Notes: generated by a model from the letters alone, not told the origin. Positions 1 through 9,085 are shown, counted from the first letter of the stretch. The stretch: DNA of 64,000 nt from an uncultured Clostridia bacterium (GCA_934254825.1 CAKQMB010000003.1:166067-230066); one strand, 5' to 3'. Made by a program: numbers and translations.

Positions 1-1326
1 TGCGGAGTCGCCCTCGACTATGAACACTTCGTTGAATTCGGCTTTTCTGCTCGAACAGGAAGCGAGTTTACCGATAAGTTTCGCGGAATCCGCACCGCTT
101 TTCGCTCTCGCAACCTCTTTTGCGTGTCTTGCGGCGTTTCTCGCCTTAGCCGCGCCGACGGCTTTTTTGATCATCGCGTCGAACACGGGTTTGTTTTTCT
201 TGTTTCTTACCAAAACATCGAGTTCCTCTATCGTAGCCGCTTCCACAGCCGCTTTTGCTTCGGGGTTACCGAGTTTGGTCTTCGTCTGACCTTCGAACTC
301 GACGTTCTTCATCTTTACGGAAATTATAGCCGTCATTCCCTCGCGGAAATCGTCGCCCGTAAACACAATGTCTTTTTCTTTAACGAGATTGTTTGCTTTC
401 GCGTAATCGTTAAGTATCTTCGTAACACCCGATTTAAATCCGACTTCGTGAGTACCGCCCTCGGGTGTCGGAATATTGTTTACGAACGAGAATACGCTCT
501 CGGTATAACTGTCGGTATGCTGAATGGCGAATTCTATTAAAATACCGTCTTTTTCCGCTTTTGCGTAAACGGGAAGATCGTAAAGTTTGGTTTTCCCTTC
601 GTTAAGATACAAAACGTAATCGACGAGACCTCCGTCGTATTTGAAAGTCTTGTTATAGAATTTCTCGTCGTCGCGAAGATCGGTAAGTTTTATCGTTATT
701 CCCTTGTTTAAAAACGCAAGTTCTCTTAAACGTTTTGCGATCGTTTCAAGACTGAATTCAACCGTCTCGAACACCTCTTTGTCGGGTTTGAAACGGACGA
801 AAGTACCGTGCTTGTCCGTCTTGATTCTCGTATTTTGAAGAGGGGCTTCGGGTTCGCCGGAAATGGTTTTCTTACGGGTTTTATCGTAATAGCTGTGGAA
901 TCTCATTTTGTAAACGGTTTTATTGTATACTTCCACTTCGAGCCATTCCGACAACGCGTTCGTAACCGACGCGCCTACGCCGTGCAAGCCGCCCGAAAAG
1001 TTATAATTCGAGTCGTTGAACTTACCGCCTGCGTGAAGCTGCGTAAATACGACCTGAACGCCCGAAACGCCCGCCTGTTTATGGATATCGGTAGGTATAC
1101 CTCTTCCGTTATCCTCGACGGAAACGCTGCCGTCCTTATACAAAATGACCTCTACTTTGTCCGCATATCCGTTTGCCGCTTCGTCGATCGCGTTATCGAC
1201 GATTTCCCATAAAATATGGTGCAAACCCTTAGGTCCCGTAGAGCCGATATACATACCTGGTCTGACTCTTACGGCTTCGAGACCCTCGAGAATTTTTATA
1301 TCCTGAGAATTATAATCGTGCGCCAT
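1..1326 (-). CDS. parE: DNA topoisomerase IV subunit B (ParE-type), N-terminal part, runs off left edge
   Basis: This is the ATPase subunit of a type IIA topoisomerase, which decatenates or relaxes DNA together with ParC. The 442 visible codons cover the GHKL ATPase domain, the transducer domain and the start of the Toprim domain. Visible motifs are GLEAVRVRPGMYIGST near residue 12, the ATP-lid region QLHAGGKF, GGLHGVGASV, and FIVEGDSA at the very edge, which is the Toprim EGDSA motif. Features such as LHHILWEIVDNAIDE and NEVFIVEGDSA resemble the clostridial ParE branch more than housekeeping GyrB, but the two are hard to separate without the C-terminus. The ATG at 1326 has a GGAGGA ribosome site and its own promoter. 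The C-terminal third lies outside the window. Confidence 0.88.
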   Translation of the reverse strand, partial: MAHDYNSQDIKILEGLEAVRVRPGMYIGSTGPKGLHHILWEIVDNAIDEAANGYADKVEVILYKDGSVSVEDNGRGIPTDIHKQAGVSGVQVVFTQLHAGGKFNDSNYNFSGGLHGVGASVTNALSEWLEVEVYNKTVYKMRFHSYYDKTRKKTISGEPEAPLQNTRIKTDKHGTFVRFKPDKEVFETVEFSLETIAKRLRELAFLNKGITIKLTDLRDDEKFYNKTFKYDGGLVDYVLYLNEGKTKLYDLPVYAKAEKDGILIEFAIQHTDSYTESVFSFVNNIPTPEGGTHEVGFKSGVTKILNDYAKANNLVKEKDIVFTGDDFREGMTAIISVKMKNVEFEGQTKTKLGNPEAKAAVEAATIEELDVLVRNKKNKPVFDAMIKKAVGAAKARNAARHAKEVARAKSGADSAKLIGKLASCSSRKAEFNEVFIVEGDSA

Positions 1327-1371
1327 TCTTTCCTCCGATCGGGCATACAGCCCATTGTACACATTATTTTT

Positions 1372-1400
1372 ATTGTATCATAAAAAAAATTTTTTTTCAA
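1372..1400 (-). promoter_or_regulatory. Sigma-A promoter of parE
   Basis: On the minus strand TTGAAA (1400-1395) and TACAAT (1377-1372) are separated by exactly 17 bp. The spacer is eight A followed by eight T, a strongly bent or self-complementary tract. The parE start lies about 45 bp downstream. Confidence 0.75.
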
Positions 1401-1432
1401 GCTATTATCGGGCTATATAATAATGATAAATG

Positions 1433-1464
1433 AAAAAAAACGGCTCCGGATCGTTCCGAAGCCG
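1433..1464 (-). terminator. Rho-independent terminator of the kinase-lysK-pepF-GH78-like operon
   Basis: On the minus strand, just after the stop at 1471, a 10-bp stem (CGGCT plus CGGA on each side with one G-T pair, loop ACGA) is followed by eight T. Confidence 0.85.
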
Positions 1465-1470
1465 CAAATA

Positions 1471-3081
1471 TCATAATACTTTCACTTTGATCTCTTTCGG
1501 AGCCTCTACTCTGGTCTCCGTTTTGCCGTTTTTAACTTCCGCGGTAATTTTCACTTTGCCCTTTGCCGTCGGATAAACGGCTTCTATCTTTTTAAGTCCG
1601 CAAAGGTCGGGTTTGACGATAAGCTCTCCTCCGCCCGTTCCGACTTCCGTTACGCCGACGATATGCCTCATAATGAACGGAATAACTCCGCTCGACCAGC
1701 CGTGGCAGAAGCTGTGACGTAGTTCTTTGTAACAGAACGCGCCGTAATCGGCGTGAACGTCCTTTTTGTCAGCCGTCGGCATCTCGTCTATTCTTCCCGC
1801 ATTTTCCGCCCAGACGATATCGAAGTCTTCCCAGAAAGTCGTCGCTCCGAGTTTAAGCATTTTGCCGTAATACTCTTTCATCATTTCGAGAGCTTCCCTC
1901 CCGTGACCTTTGTCCGAAATCGATTTGAAAAGGTAGTACGACATAAACGTCGAAAGCCCTTTCGCGCCGCCGTCGAGTATGAGATTAACGTCTTTTTCGT
2001 TACCTATTCCGACCATAAGTCTTAAAGCGGAAATCTGCTTAAATTCCTTTACGTCATAAGAGATTTTCGAAAGTTTTACGAGAGACGTAACAACTATTTC
2101 CGCATCCTCGCCGAGTACTTCGAAAAGTTCTTTCGCGCATTTGAAACACCAGATGAAAAGCGCGTGAACGCCCGCGTATTCGTCCGCGGCTTTAACCGTC
2201 TCGGTCTCGTCCTGAGGATGAGTAGGCCAGTCGACGAAATTCGAATCGAGCGTCGTTCTGCCGTCGTCGGTAATATACTCCGCAATCTGACGAGTTACGC
2301 CGACAAGATAATCTCTCATCTCTTTCAGAAACTCTTTATCGCCCGTTCTGAAATAATAATCTCTTAAATTTATCACCCACCACAGAGAGTAGGTCGGCAT
2401 ACGGTTTATCCACCCGGGAAGCTCGGTCTGATCCTTAACGAACGCTATCGAATTCCTGATAAAAGTCGTATCGGAAAACAAACAGTCCGACGACATTTGT
2501 TCGGGGTGAATATCGCCTATCCATACGAGTCTGTCTCTCTTCACTCCGTCCCATATCATATCGTTGTGTATGCAAAGACGAAGAGTATACGCCGCCGTGT
2601 CGAAAATCTCGTTTACAAGCGCATCGTCGCAACTGAACGATCCGTCGAATGGCTTGTCGTACGCGTCGCTCTGACAAACGACGCTTTTAACATACAGAAC
2701 GGTATCGTCCGAAACGTCTATTCTCGCAAAGCGGAAACCGCTGTTCATAAACAGCTGATCGCTGAAATTGGGAACGAAAAAGTTCCAGTCTCTCGTGGAA
2801 TGGTCGTTCGTTGCGTTACGCTCCCCTATATCGTGACAGACTTCCGAAACGGACTCGCCGAGACGGACTCTTATTCTGCCCGATCCTTCGGTCGTATAGC
2901 TTAAAAATCTGAGACTTCCCGAAAGTTCTTTTCCGAAATCGAGAATTATATGCGAACCGCCGTTAAACACGGCAAGATCCTTTTCGTTAAGCCCTATTTG
3001 CAGAACTTTGGTTTTCAGTAAATTTTCGGCATCGGAAACGCCGTGTTTATCGATTATCCGGACAGGAAAAATATTTTCCAT
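1471..3081 (-). CDS. GH78-like (six-hairpin) glycosidase, alpha-L-rhamnosidase family, short form
   Basis: A 536-residue cytoplasmic protein of the six-hairpin glycosidase type. The N-terminal 140 residues look like a beta-sandwich. Residues 178-190 contain WDGVKRDRLVWIGD, matching the GH78 signature usually written DxxxRERxGWTGD, whose acidic residues bind and hydrolyse the substrate; here E is replaced by D and GW by VW. There is no signal peptide. It is clearly shorter than the usual 700-900 residues of GH78, so accessory N-terminal domains are missing and the substrate may differ from rhamnosides. It starts 3 bp after the pepF stop and is the last gene before a strong terminator. Family assignment is fairly sure, specificity is not. 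Confidence 0.75.
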   Translation of the reverse strand: MENIFPVRIIDKHGVSDAENLLKTKVLQIGLNEKDLAVFNGGSHIILDFGKELSGSLRFLSYTTEGSGRIRVRLGESVSEVCHDIGERNATNDHSTRDWNFFVPNFSDQLFMNSGFRFARIDVSDDTVLYVKSVVCQSDAYDKPFDGSFSCDDALVNEIFDTAAYTLRLCIHNDMIWDGVKRDRLVWIGDIHPEQMSSDCLFSDTTFIRNSIAFVKDQTELPGWINRMPTYSLWWVINLRDYYFRTGDKEFLKEMRDYLVGVTRQIAEYITDDGRTTLDSNFVDWPTHPQDETETVKAADEYAGVHALFIWCFKCAKELFEVLGEDAEIVVTSLVKLSKISYDVKEFKQISALRLMVGIGNEKDVNLILDGGAKGLSTFMSYYLFKSISDKGHGREALEMMKEYYGKMLKLGATTFWEDFDIVWAENAGRIDEMPTADKKDVHADYGAFCYKELRHSFCHGWSSGVIPFIMRHIVGVTEVGTGGGELIVKPDLCGLKKIEAVYPTAKGKVKITAEVKNGKTETRVEAPKEIKVKVL

Positions 3082-3084
3082 CGT

Positions 3085-4800
3085 TTACCCCCGTTTCATA
3101 TTTTCGATCTGAGACAAAAGTATGTTTTCGGCATAAGAAACAGCCTTTTTAACGCTTCCTTTTTCAAACGGTATCGAAAGATTGGCGTATCTTAAAGTAT
3201 CTTTATAACCGAGACTTCCTCCGACTTTGCAAAGATTGAGATAATCTTTCCACGCGGAAACTTTGTCTTCGTTCATTTTCTTTTTGAATTCCATTGCGCC
3301 CATTGTCGTAAGCGTATAGTTGATATAATAAAACGGATAAAGGAAAATATGGATTTTATGGTACCACCAACCGCCTTTCGCAAAGAAATCTATATCTCCG
3401 TAATCTCTCCACGGCATATATTTTTCTTCGAGTTTTTTCCATTCTGCCGTTCTTTCCTTGGGCGTAAGCTCGGGATGAGCGTAAACTATATGCTGATATT
3501 CGTCCACGGCAACGCCGAACGGAACGAACGTAAGAGCTTCCTGCAAATGCGCGAATCTGAACTTATCCGCCTTATCCCCGAAGAACTTTTCCGCGTAAGG
3601 ATAAGCGAACTGCTCCATACTCATAGAATGAATTTCGGCGATATCGGTAGACTCCGAATAATAAGCCGAAATCGGTTGAGCTCTCATCGCTTCGTAGCCG
3701 GCGAACGCGTGACCCATTTCGTGCGTTAAAACGTCGACGTCCGCGGTTGTCTGATTGAAACACGAGAACACAAACGGAGCCTTAATCGTATTGATAGACG
3801 TCATATAGCCCGTCGAAGCCTTGCGAGGTCTGTTCTTCACGTCGAGAAGTTCGTGATCGAGCATAAAATCGATAAATTCGCCCGTTTCTTTGCTCATATC
3901 GCGGTACATTTCGCGAGCTTTTTCGATAAGGAAATCGTCGTCTCCGATCGGTTTTGCGTTTCCGTCTCCGAAAATAAATTTCTCGTCGTAAGCCATAACC
4001 TTCTCGACGCCCGTTCTCTCCGCCTGAGCTTTGTAAAGCTTTGCGCAGAAAGGAACAAGTTCTTCTCTCACCTGCTCGCGGAATGAAGCGACGTCTTTTT
4101 CGTCGTAATCCGTTCTGCCCTGGCGCATATACCCGAGCGGAATGAAGTTTTTAAACCCGAGGTTCGCGGCTTGTTCGTTTCTGTTTTTTATAAGCTCGTC
4201 CCAAATCTCTTCGAAGCGTTTTTCGTTTGTCTCGTAAAACTCCGAATAATCCTTATAAGCATCGTGACGAATTTTTCTGTCCGGACTTTCGAAATAGCTC
4301 ATTATTCCGTACAGATTAAGGGTTTTCCCGTCGAACGGAATACTTGCGGAAGCTATTATCTTCTCGTATTCGTTGCAAAGTTTAGCTTCTTTCTGTAAAA
4401 GCGGAATATTCTTCTCGCAATACGATTTTCTCTTCAATTCGAGACCGGAAAACATTGCGTTTCCGAATTCTTTTATAAAATCGCTTTTGAATTTTCCGTC
4501 GTACATAGCGTTCGCGAATTCCATATACGCGGCATCGTATTCGGGAAATTTTTCGTTGATATACTCGTTTTCTTTATCGTAAAATTCGTCTCCCGTATCG
4601 ATCGTGTGACGAATAGAAGCGATCGTTGCCATATCGGAAAATTCGCATTCTTCTTTGTCGAATTCGAGATACGCTTTTCTCGCCTCTTCGTACGAGACGG
4701 CGTTCTTTATTCTCAAAGCGTACTCTTTCGCTTTCTTTTCCTGCTCGTCGAAATCCGGACGAACATATTCGAGCGTTCCGAATTTAAAATCTTTTTTCAT
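3085..4800 (-). CDS. pepF: Oligoendopeptidase F family (M3) metallopeptidase
   Basis: A 571-residue cytoplasmic zinc peptidase that cleaves short to medium oligopeptides. The zinc motif HEMGH is at residues 360-364, with the third ligand E389 in DIAEIHSMS, as in the M3B family. The C-terminal GGWWYHKIHIFLYPFYYINYTL segment is typical of PepF. Length fits the family (about 560-610). The ATG at 4800 is preceded by AAGGTGA. It follows lysK across a 59-bp gap that holds a terminator-like hairpin, so its expression may be lowered relative to lysK. The GH78-like gene follows 3 bp downstream. Confidence 0.93.
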   Translation of the reverse strand: MKKDFKFGTLEYVRPDFDEQEKKAKEYALRIKNAVSYEEARKAYLEFDKEECEFSDMATIASIRHTIDTGDEFYDKENEYINEKFPEYDAAYMEFANAMYDGKFKSDFIKEFGNAMFSGLELKRKSYCEKNIPLLQKEAKLCNEYEKIIASASIPFDGKTLNLYGIMSYFESPDRKIRHDAYKDYSEFYETNEKRFEEIWDELIKNRNEQAANLGFKNFIPLGYMRQGRTDYDEKDVASFREQVREELVPFCAKLYKAQAERTGVEKVMAYDEKFIFGDGNAKPIGDDDFLIEKAREMYRDMSKETGEFIDFMLDHELLDVKNRPRKASTGYMTSINTIKAPFVFSCFNQTTADVDVLTHEMGHAFAGYEAMRAQPISAYYSESTDIAEIHSMSMEQFAYPYAEKFFGDKADKFRFAHLQEALTFVPFGVAVDEYQHIVYAHPELTPKERTAEWKKLEEKYMPWRDYGDIDFFAKGGWWYHKIHIFLYPFYYINYTLTTMGAMEFKKKMNEDKVSAWKDYLNLCKVGGSLGYKDTLRYANLSIPFEKGSVKKAVSYAENILLSQIENMKRG

Positions 4801-4814
4801 GATTCACCTTACCT

Positions 4815-4840
4815 AAAAGCGGAGCGACGAAACGCTCCGC
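4815..4840 (-). terminator. Hairpin between lysK and pepF, possible partial terminator
   Basis: An 8-bp perfect stem GCGGAGCG / CGCTCCGC (4819-4826 with 4833-4840, loop 6) is followed on the minus strand by only TTTTAGG. The short T run and the immediate start of pepF suggest partial termination or an attenuating stem rather than a complete stop. Confidence 0.55.
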
Positions 4841-4859
4841 GGTGCTTTCTGTCAACTGT

Positions 4860-6431
4860 TTAAAATTTAAGCAAATCGAGATATTTGGTTTTGTCGATTG
4901 CCGAAAGGAACAAATACAATCTCGGTCCTTTATCTGTTCCGAACAATAAATTATAAAAAACGGCAAAGAATCTTTGCTGACGAGCCATATTCTCTTTTTT
5001 CGTAAGAGAGGGATCGTTTATTATACCGTAAAGATACTGCTGAATTTCCTGTTCCTTGATATCGTCGTGACTTTCGACGTATTCCGCAAGCTTTTTGACG
5101 GCTTCCTTTTCCTCGTCGGAAAGGGTATTGTAAAATTCGTCGTTTCTGCCGCTCAAAAGCTTGTACATTTTCGACGGCTGATGTTTCGTTATCCAGTTTT
5201 TAACCCTGATAAGTCTTTCCTCGTCGCGCTCGTCGAACTCGACTCCGATTTTCGCGAGGATATCCTTTACCGCTTGCGGATTGAAATCCACGATAGGCGC
5301 AACGGAAGCAAGAACGCCGAAAGGAACTTTCGCTTTTACGTTTACGCCGTTTATCATGCAAAGGTCGTAAACAGACTTATTGTACTCGTCCGCTTCGCCG
5401 TTTTTAACGGCTTCGAGCCCTTTATCGAACTCGCTGTAATGACGAATGATAGTATCGTCGAAATTAAACGCGAAAGCGTCGGTCGGCGCGTATTTCGCGA
5501 AAAGCCACCTTACCATCTCGGGTTCGTAAACTTCGAGAACGGTTGCGGGCGTGATATTGTTTCCCGTGGAAGAATGCATATCGCCGAGACCCGCGATCGA
5601 AAGCCATCCGTAAGGCTGGAATTTAGGCGCTTTTACGCCGTAAATCTCTTTCGCGATATCTTTCGCAACAACATACGATCCCGAAGCAGCGGCGTGATCT
5701 ATGCCGCCCGGCTCGAAATCCACACCCTCGACTCCCCAACGCATCGGCCAGTCGATTTTCCACATGAGCTTAACCATATGGTAATCGCGCAAATTTACCG
5801 TTTCTTCGTTACCGCAAGCCTTGCATCTGTATGTGATTTCTTCCGTTTCCTCGTTGTAATTTAAAACTTCGGTAAAGTCTTTATTGCACTTGGAGCAGTA
5901 AACGCTGATCGGGTAATAACTCTCTCTTTCACCCTCGTCGCTGTCCTGAGTTTTATACTTCATAAGGATATCGTAAATATCCTTTCTTCTTTTCATTGCG
6001 GTTAAAATACCTTCGACGTATCTTCCCGAACGGTATTCTTTACCCTGATATCTGTACTCGATATCTATTCCGAGTTCTTTCAGGGACTCTTCGTATTCCT
6101 TTTCGTTATATTCCGCATACGAAGAATATTTGCCGTAAGGATCGGGGATCATGCAATAAGGCATACCGATATATTTTTCGAAATCGGGCGCGATCGCCGC
6201 GATGTTTTTAGGAACTTTTCTGAGCCTGTCAAACTCGTCCCACGAAAGCATTAAAGTGGCTTTTTTGCCTTTTCTTTTAAGTGCTTCGACAACAAAAAGA
6301 GGCGTGGCTACGTCTCTGAAATTTCCGATGTGAACCGAACCCGACGGACTCGTTCCCGCAACGCATAAAAAATGTTCCTTTCCGGGATTTTCGCTTATAA
6401 GTTCTTCCGCAATTCTCTCTGCCCAATGCAT
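4860..6431 (-). CDS. lysK: Class I lysyl-tRNA synthetase
   Basis: It charges tRNA-Lys with lysine. This is the archaeal-type class I enzyme, found in only some bacteria, not the common class II LysS. Its 523 residues fit the family. The HIGH-type motif is HIGN at 34-37 within SGSVHIGNFRDV. Two CxxC pairs (179/182 and 203/206) form a zinc ribbon. The region equivalent to KMSKS reads GLGDMHSSTGN (281-291), so both lysines expected in KMSSSKGN are absent, which is unusual. The ATG at 6431 has AAGGAAAG upstream. It lies 67 bp downstream of a kinase gene and probably shares its promoter at 7108. Confidence 0.92.
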   Translation of the reverse strand: MHWAERIAEELISENPGKEHFLCVAGTSPSGSVHIGNFRDVATPLFVVEALKRKGKKATLMLSWDEFDRLRKVPKNIAAIAPDFEKYIGMPYCMIPDPYGKYSSYAEYNEKEYEESLKELGIDIEYRYQGKEYRSGRYVEGILTAMKRRKDIYDILMKYKTQDSDEGERESYYPISVYCSKCNKDFTEVLNYNEETEEITYRCKACGNEETVNLRDYHMVKLMWKIDWPMRWGVEGVDFEPGGIDHAAASGSYVVAKDIAKEIYGVKAPKFQPYGWLSIAGLGDMHSSTGNNITPATVLEVYEPEMVRWLFAKYAPTDAFAFNFDDTIIRHYSEFDKGLEAVKNGEADEYNKSVYDLCMINGVNVKAKVPFGVLASVAPIVDFNPQAVKDILAKIGVEFDERDEERLIRVKNWITKHQPSKMYKLLSGRNDEFYNTLSDEEKEAVKKLAEYVESHDDIKEQEIQQYLYGIINDPSLTKKENMARQQRFFAVFYNLLFGTDKGPRLYLFLSAIDKTKYLDLLKF

Positions 6432-6498
6432 AATTATCTTTCCTTGTGTTTGCTTTTTATATTTGAGTCCGCCGTCAGAAGCGGACAGATTTTTAATT

Positions 6499-7056
6499 TT
6501 ATTTGTTTAAACCGAGCGTTTCTGCCCATGCAAGAACGATTTCTTCGGCTACATCCGCAGGATCTTTCCCCGTCGTATCGACGACGAGCGAATAATTCGA
6601 CATATCCATAATGTCTACGCCGTAAAACTTTTTATAACGCTGAATTTCGCTTTCTCTTCTTTCCTGCAAGGTTTTAAACGCTTCCTCGTCGGAGGAATAC
6701 GGTTCGTCGGCACGTTTGGCGTTCACCACTCTTTTCGCGGCTTCCTCCGGGTCGCATTTAAGATACACGCTGAACGCGCTCGGAACAAAATGCCATGCCA
6801 TTCTCGAATCGAAAATGAAACTCCCCTCTTTGTTTTCGTAAGCGGCAAGCATATCGTCGAGTTGTTTGTCAAGCTCCGGATGAGACTCCTGATAAATGTT
6901 GTACTGAGTCGTATTCATTCCGAGTTTTTCAGCCATCTCGCGCTGAATTTTGCCGACCGAAATTATATCCGCATAAAATCTTTCTTTCAGAATCGCGCCT
7001 ACGGTGCTTTTTCCGCTTCCGAGATCGCCTGCAAGAGATATTCTGAAATAAGCCAT
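6499..7056 (-). CDS. Cytidylate kinase-like P-loop nucleotide kinase
   Basis: A 185-residue kinase with a Walker A motif GDLGSGKST at residues 10-18 and the LID-like RVVNAKRADEP region near 110-120. It resembles the archaeal-type (d)CMP kinase group more than the longer bacterial Cmk of about 220 residues. It would phosphorylate CMP or a related nucleotide, though the substrate cannot be fixed from sequence. It is the first gene of an operon with lysK, pepF and a GH78-like gene. It has a near-consensus promoter and a GGAGGGA ribosome site. Confidence 0.8.
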   Translation of the reverse strand: MAYFRISLAGDLGSGKSTVGAILKERFYADIISVGKIQREMAEKLGMNTTQYNIYQESHPELDKQLDDMLAAYENKEGSFIFDSRMAWHFVPSAFSVYLKCDPEEAAKRVVNAKRADEPYSSDEEAFKTLQERRESEIQRYKKFYGVDIMDMSNYSLVVDTTGKDPADVAEEIVLAWAETLGLNK

Positions 7057-7079
7057 ACTCGTTCCCTCCGTTTTATAGT

Positions 7080-7108
7080 AATATAATAGATTACGACGAT
7101 TTTGTCAA
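7080..7108 (-). promoter_or_regulatory. Sigma-A promoter of the kinase-lysK operon
   Basis: On the minus strand TTGACA (7108-7103) and TATATT (7085-7080) are spaced 17 bp apart, only about 17 bp upstream of the ribosome site. This is a near-perfect housekeeping promoter. Confidence 0.88.
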
Positions 7109-7260
7109 CCCGATAACTGCGTTTTTAAATATTTTGCGTTATAAACACAAAAATAATCGGTTTTGGCTCGTTAAAAATTTATTCAGCTCCGATTTTAATA
7201 CATTTAAAATTGCCGCGGATACAGAAAAACCGCCGTCGAATTATATCGGATTAACCTTGT

Positions 7261-8220
7261 TTAACCCATTAAAAGAGCCGCCGCGCCGAGAACGCCCGCT
7301 TTGTTTCCGAGTTTCGCGACGGCTATCGGACATCTCGGTCCGAGATCGCCCGCAAAAATCTCTCTGTTTACGATTTTTTGAAGCGGAACGATAAGATTGT
7401 CGCCCTGAGCGCAAACTCCTCCGCCGAGCATAACCGTATGCGGACGGAAAATATTGGCGATGTTGGCAATTCCGCACGCGAGCATTTCGATATAATTATC
7501 CACGACTTCTTTTGCATACGGATCGACGTCCTTGTAATCGAATGCGGTTTTACCCGTTACGGCGTCCGTCGAACCGATTTCCCACATTTTACTGTCCTTG
7601 TGGTTTTCCATAGCTCTTTTAGTGTCTCTTATAAGAGCCGTCGCGGAAGCGTACGCTTCCAAACAGCCTTTTCTTCCGCAGGTACACTGCTCGCCGTTAT
7701 GAGCGATAACCATATGCCCGAGTTCCGCGCCCGCCGATTTATTACCCTCGACAAGTTTGTTGCCGACAATTATTCCTCCGCCGACGCCCGTTCCGAGCGT
7801 TAAAAGAATACTGTCGTCGACGTCTCTGCCCGCTCCGTAAGTAGCCTCGCCGAGAGCGGCAACGTTGGCGTCGTTGGCGATTTTTACATTTATTCCCGTT
7901 CTTTTTTCAACGCCTTCGGCTATATGCAGATGATGCCATTGCAGGTTGTTCGAGAAAATAACCACGCCGTTTTTACTGTCGATCATTCCCGGAACGCCCA
8001 TTCCGATACCTTCCGTCTGCTCTTTTTTAAGTTCAGCCTTATCGAGAAGCCGTCCGACAAGTTCGGCGACATTATCCATAACCTTTTCTCCGCCGAGTTC
8101 GGACTCCGTCGGCACTTTGCCTTCGGCTATTATTTCGCCGTTTTCGGTTACTATTCCGCCTTTTACGAAAGTTCCGCCGAGATCTATACCTATATAGTAC
8201 TTTTTATCGTTAACTGCCAT
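7261..8220 (-). CDS. ROK-family sugar kinase, probable glucokinase
   Basis: A 319-residue cytosolic hexokinase-fold enzyme that phosphorylates glucose or a related hexose with ATP. The phosphate loop DLGGT is at residues 13-17. The likely catalytic Asp is D117 in IANDANVAALGE. ELGHM (166-170) and the zinc motif CTCGRKGC (179-186) are the ROK signature. There is no N-terminal HTH, so it is a kinase and not a NagC/XylR repressor. It is a single gene with its own promoter. Mannose or N-acetylmannosamine are alternative substrates in view of the mannosidases and AGE epimerase nearby. No clear terminator is seen in the gap down to 7109. Confidence 0.88.
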   Translation of the reverse strand: MAVNDKKYYIGIDLGGTFVKGGIVTENGEIIAEGKVPTESELGGEKVMDNVAELVGRLLDKAELKKEQTEGIGMGVPGMIDSKNGVVIFSNNLQWHHLHIAEGVEKRTGINVKIANDANVAALGEATYGAGRDVDDSILLTLGTGVGGGIIVGNKLVEGNKSAGAELGHMVIAHNGEQCTCGRKGCLEAYASATALIRDTKRAMENHKDSKMWEIGSTDAVTGKTAFDYKDVDPYAKEVVDNYIEMLACGIANIANIFRPHTVMLGGGVCAQGDNLIVPLQKIVNREIFAGDLGPRCPIAVAKLGNKAGVLGAAALLMG

Positions 8221-8261
8221 TAAAACACTCCCTAAGACCTATTGAAACGATCTTTACGACA

Positions 8262-8290
8262 ATTATATGTTTTTTTTCGGAAAAAGTCAA
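8262..8290 (-). promoter_or_regulatory. Sigma-A promoter of the ROK kinase
   Basis: On the minus strand TTGACT (8290-8285) and TATAAT (8267-8262) are separated by 17 bp, about 42 bp upstream of the start codon. The ribosome site is AGGGAG. Confidence 0.85.
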
Positions 8291-8308
8291 CTTTTGCCTG
8301 TTAATTAT

Positions 8309-8337
8309 TTGTTATTTCGTAAATATTTTGATAATAT
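8309..8337 (+). promoter_or_regulatory. Promoter of the HAD phosphatase gene, predicted leaderless transcript
   Basis: TTGTTA (8309-8314) and TAATAT (8332-8337) are 17 bp apart. The ATG at 8344 lies only 7 bp after the -10 box, where transcription should begin, and no Shine-Dalgarno sequence precedes it. Confidence 0.55.
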
Positions 8338-8343
8338 AAACGC

Positions 8344-9036
8344 ATGAGATATTCTATTGTTTTATTTGACGCGGACGATACACTTTTCGATTTTTATCAC
8401 ACGGGACAAAAAAGCTTCATAAAAGCCTTTGCTTCGCTCGGAATAAAAGCCGACGAAAACGACTATGACGTTTACAGCGAAATCAATCAGAAACGCTGGG
8501 ATCTGTACTCTGTCGGAAAGATGACGAAGCGCGACGTTGTTATCGGCAGATTCGAAGAATATTCTGCCGCAAAAGGCATTACTTTCGATATAAACGCCTT
8601 TTACGATTTTTATGAAGACAATTTATCAAAAACGGCAATTTTACTTCCCGAAACGGTAAACACATTAAAAACACTCAAAAGTCTCGGCGCGAGAATGTTT
8701 TTAATCACAAACGGACTTTCGAAAGTCCAGCGAGGAAGGCTTGAGCTTTCGGGAATAGCAGGCTATTTCGAGGATGTTTTTATTTCGGACGAAATAGGAC
8801 ACAACAAGCCGTCGAAAGAGTTTTTCGGGTATATTTCCGATAAAATCCCGAATTTTGATAAAAAACAAAGTCTTATCGTCGGAGACTCGGTCATTTCCGA
8901 TATTGCACTCGGCGTAAATAACGGCGTCGACACCTGTCTTTTCAACCCGAACGGTATCGTTATCCCCGAAACCAAAACAAAACCGACATACGAGATCTCG
9001 GATATGAAAAAAGTCATCGAAATTATCAAAGGTTAA
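8344..9036 (+). CDS. HAD-superfamily phosphatase, YjjG-type (pyrimidine 5'-nucleotidase group)
   Basis: A 230-residue HAD hydrolase, most like the YjjG/YfnB group that dephosphorylates dUMP, dTMP and non-canonical nucleotides. Motif I is DADDT with nucleophile D9 and acid D11. Motif II is the Thr-Asn of FLITNGLS near residue 120, and motif IV is VGDSVISDIALG near 180. An alpha-helical C1 cap lies between motifs I and II. The ATG fits the family because motif I begins at residue 9. There is no Shine-Dalgarno sequence and the -10 box is 7 bp away, so translation is predicted to be leaderless. It is convergent with the small lipoprotein gene and shares its terminator. Confidence 0.85.
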   Translation: MRYSIVLFDADDTLFDFYHTGQKSFIKAFASLGIKADENDYDVYSEINQKRWDLYSVGKMTKRDVVIGRFEEYSAAKGITFDINAFYDFYEDNLSKTAILLPETVNTLKTLKSLGARMFLITNGLSKVQRGRLELSGIAGYFEDVFISDEIGHNKPSKEFFGYISDKIPNFDKKQSLIVGDSVISDIALGVNNGVDTCLFNPNGIVIPETKTKPTYEISDMKKVIEIIKG

Positions 9037-9043
9037 AAATCAT

Positions 9044-9074
9044 AAAAAAAAGAGCCGTGAAGGCTCTTTTTTGT
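9044..9074. terminator. Bidirectional terminator between convergent genes
   Basis: AGAGCC (9051-9056) pairs with GGCTCT (9062-9067), flanked by an A run on the left and a T run on the right, so it works for the HAD gene (+) and the lipoprotein gene (-). Confidence 0.85.
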
Positions 9075-9085
9075 TTTTTAAATTA

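Noticed and set aside
4974..5864. A 296-codon plus-strand open frame opposite lysK
   Set aside because: The minus strand encodes a well-conserved LysRS; the antisense translation shows no domain.
6467..6486. Hairpin GTCCGC/GCGGAC between the kinase and lysK genes as a terminator
   Set aside because: The stem is only 6 bp and no T run follows, so read-through is expected.
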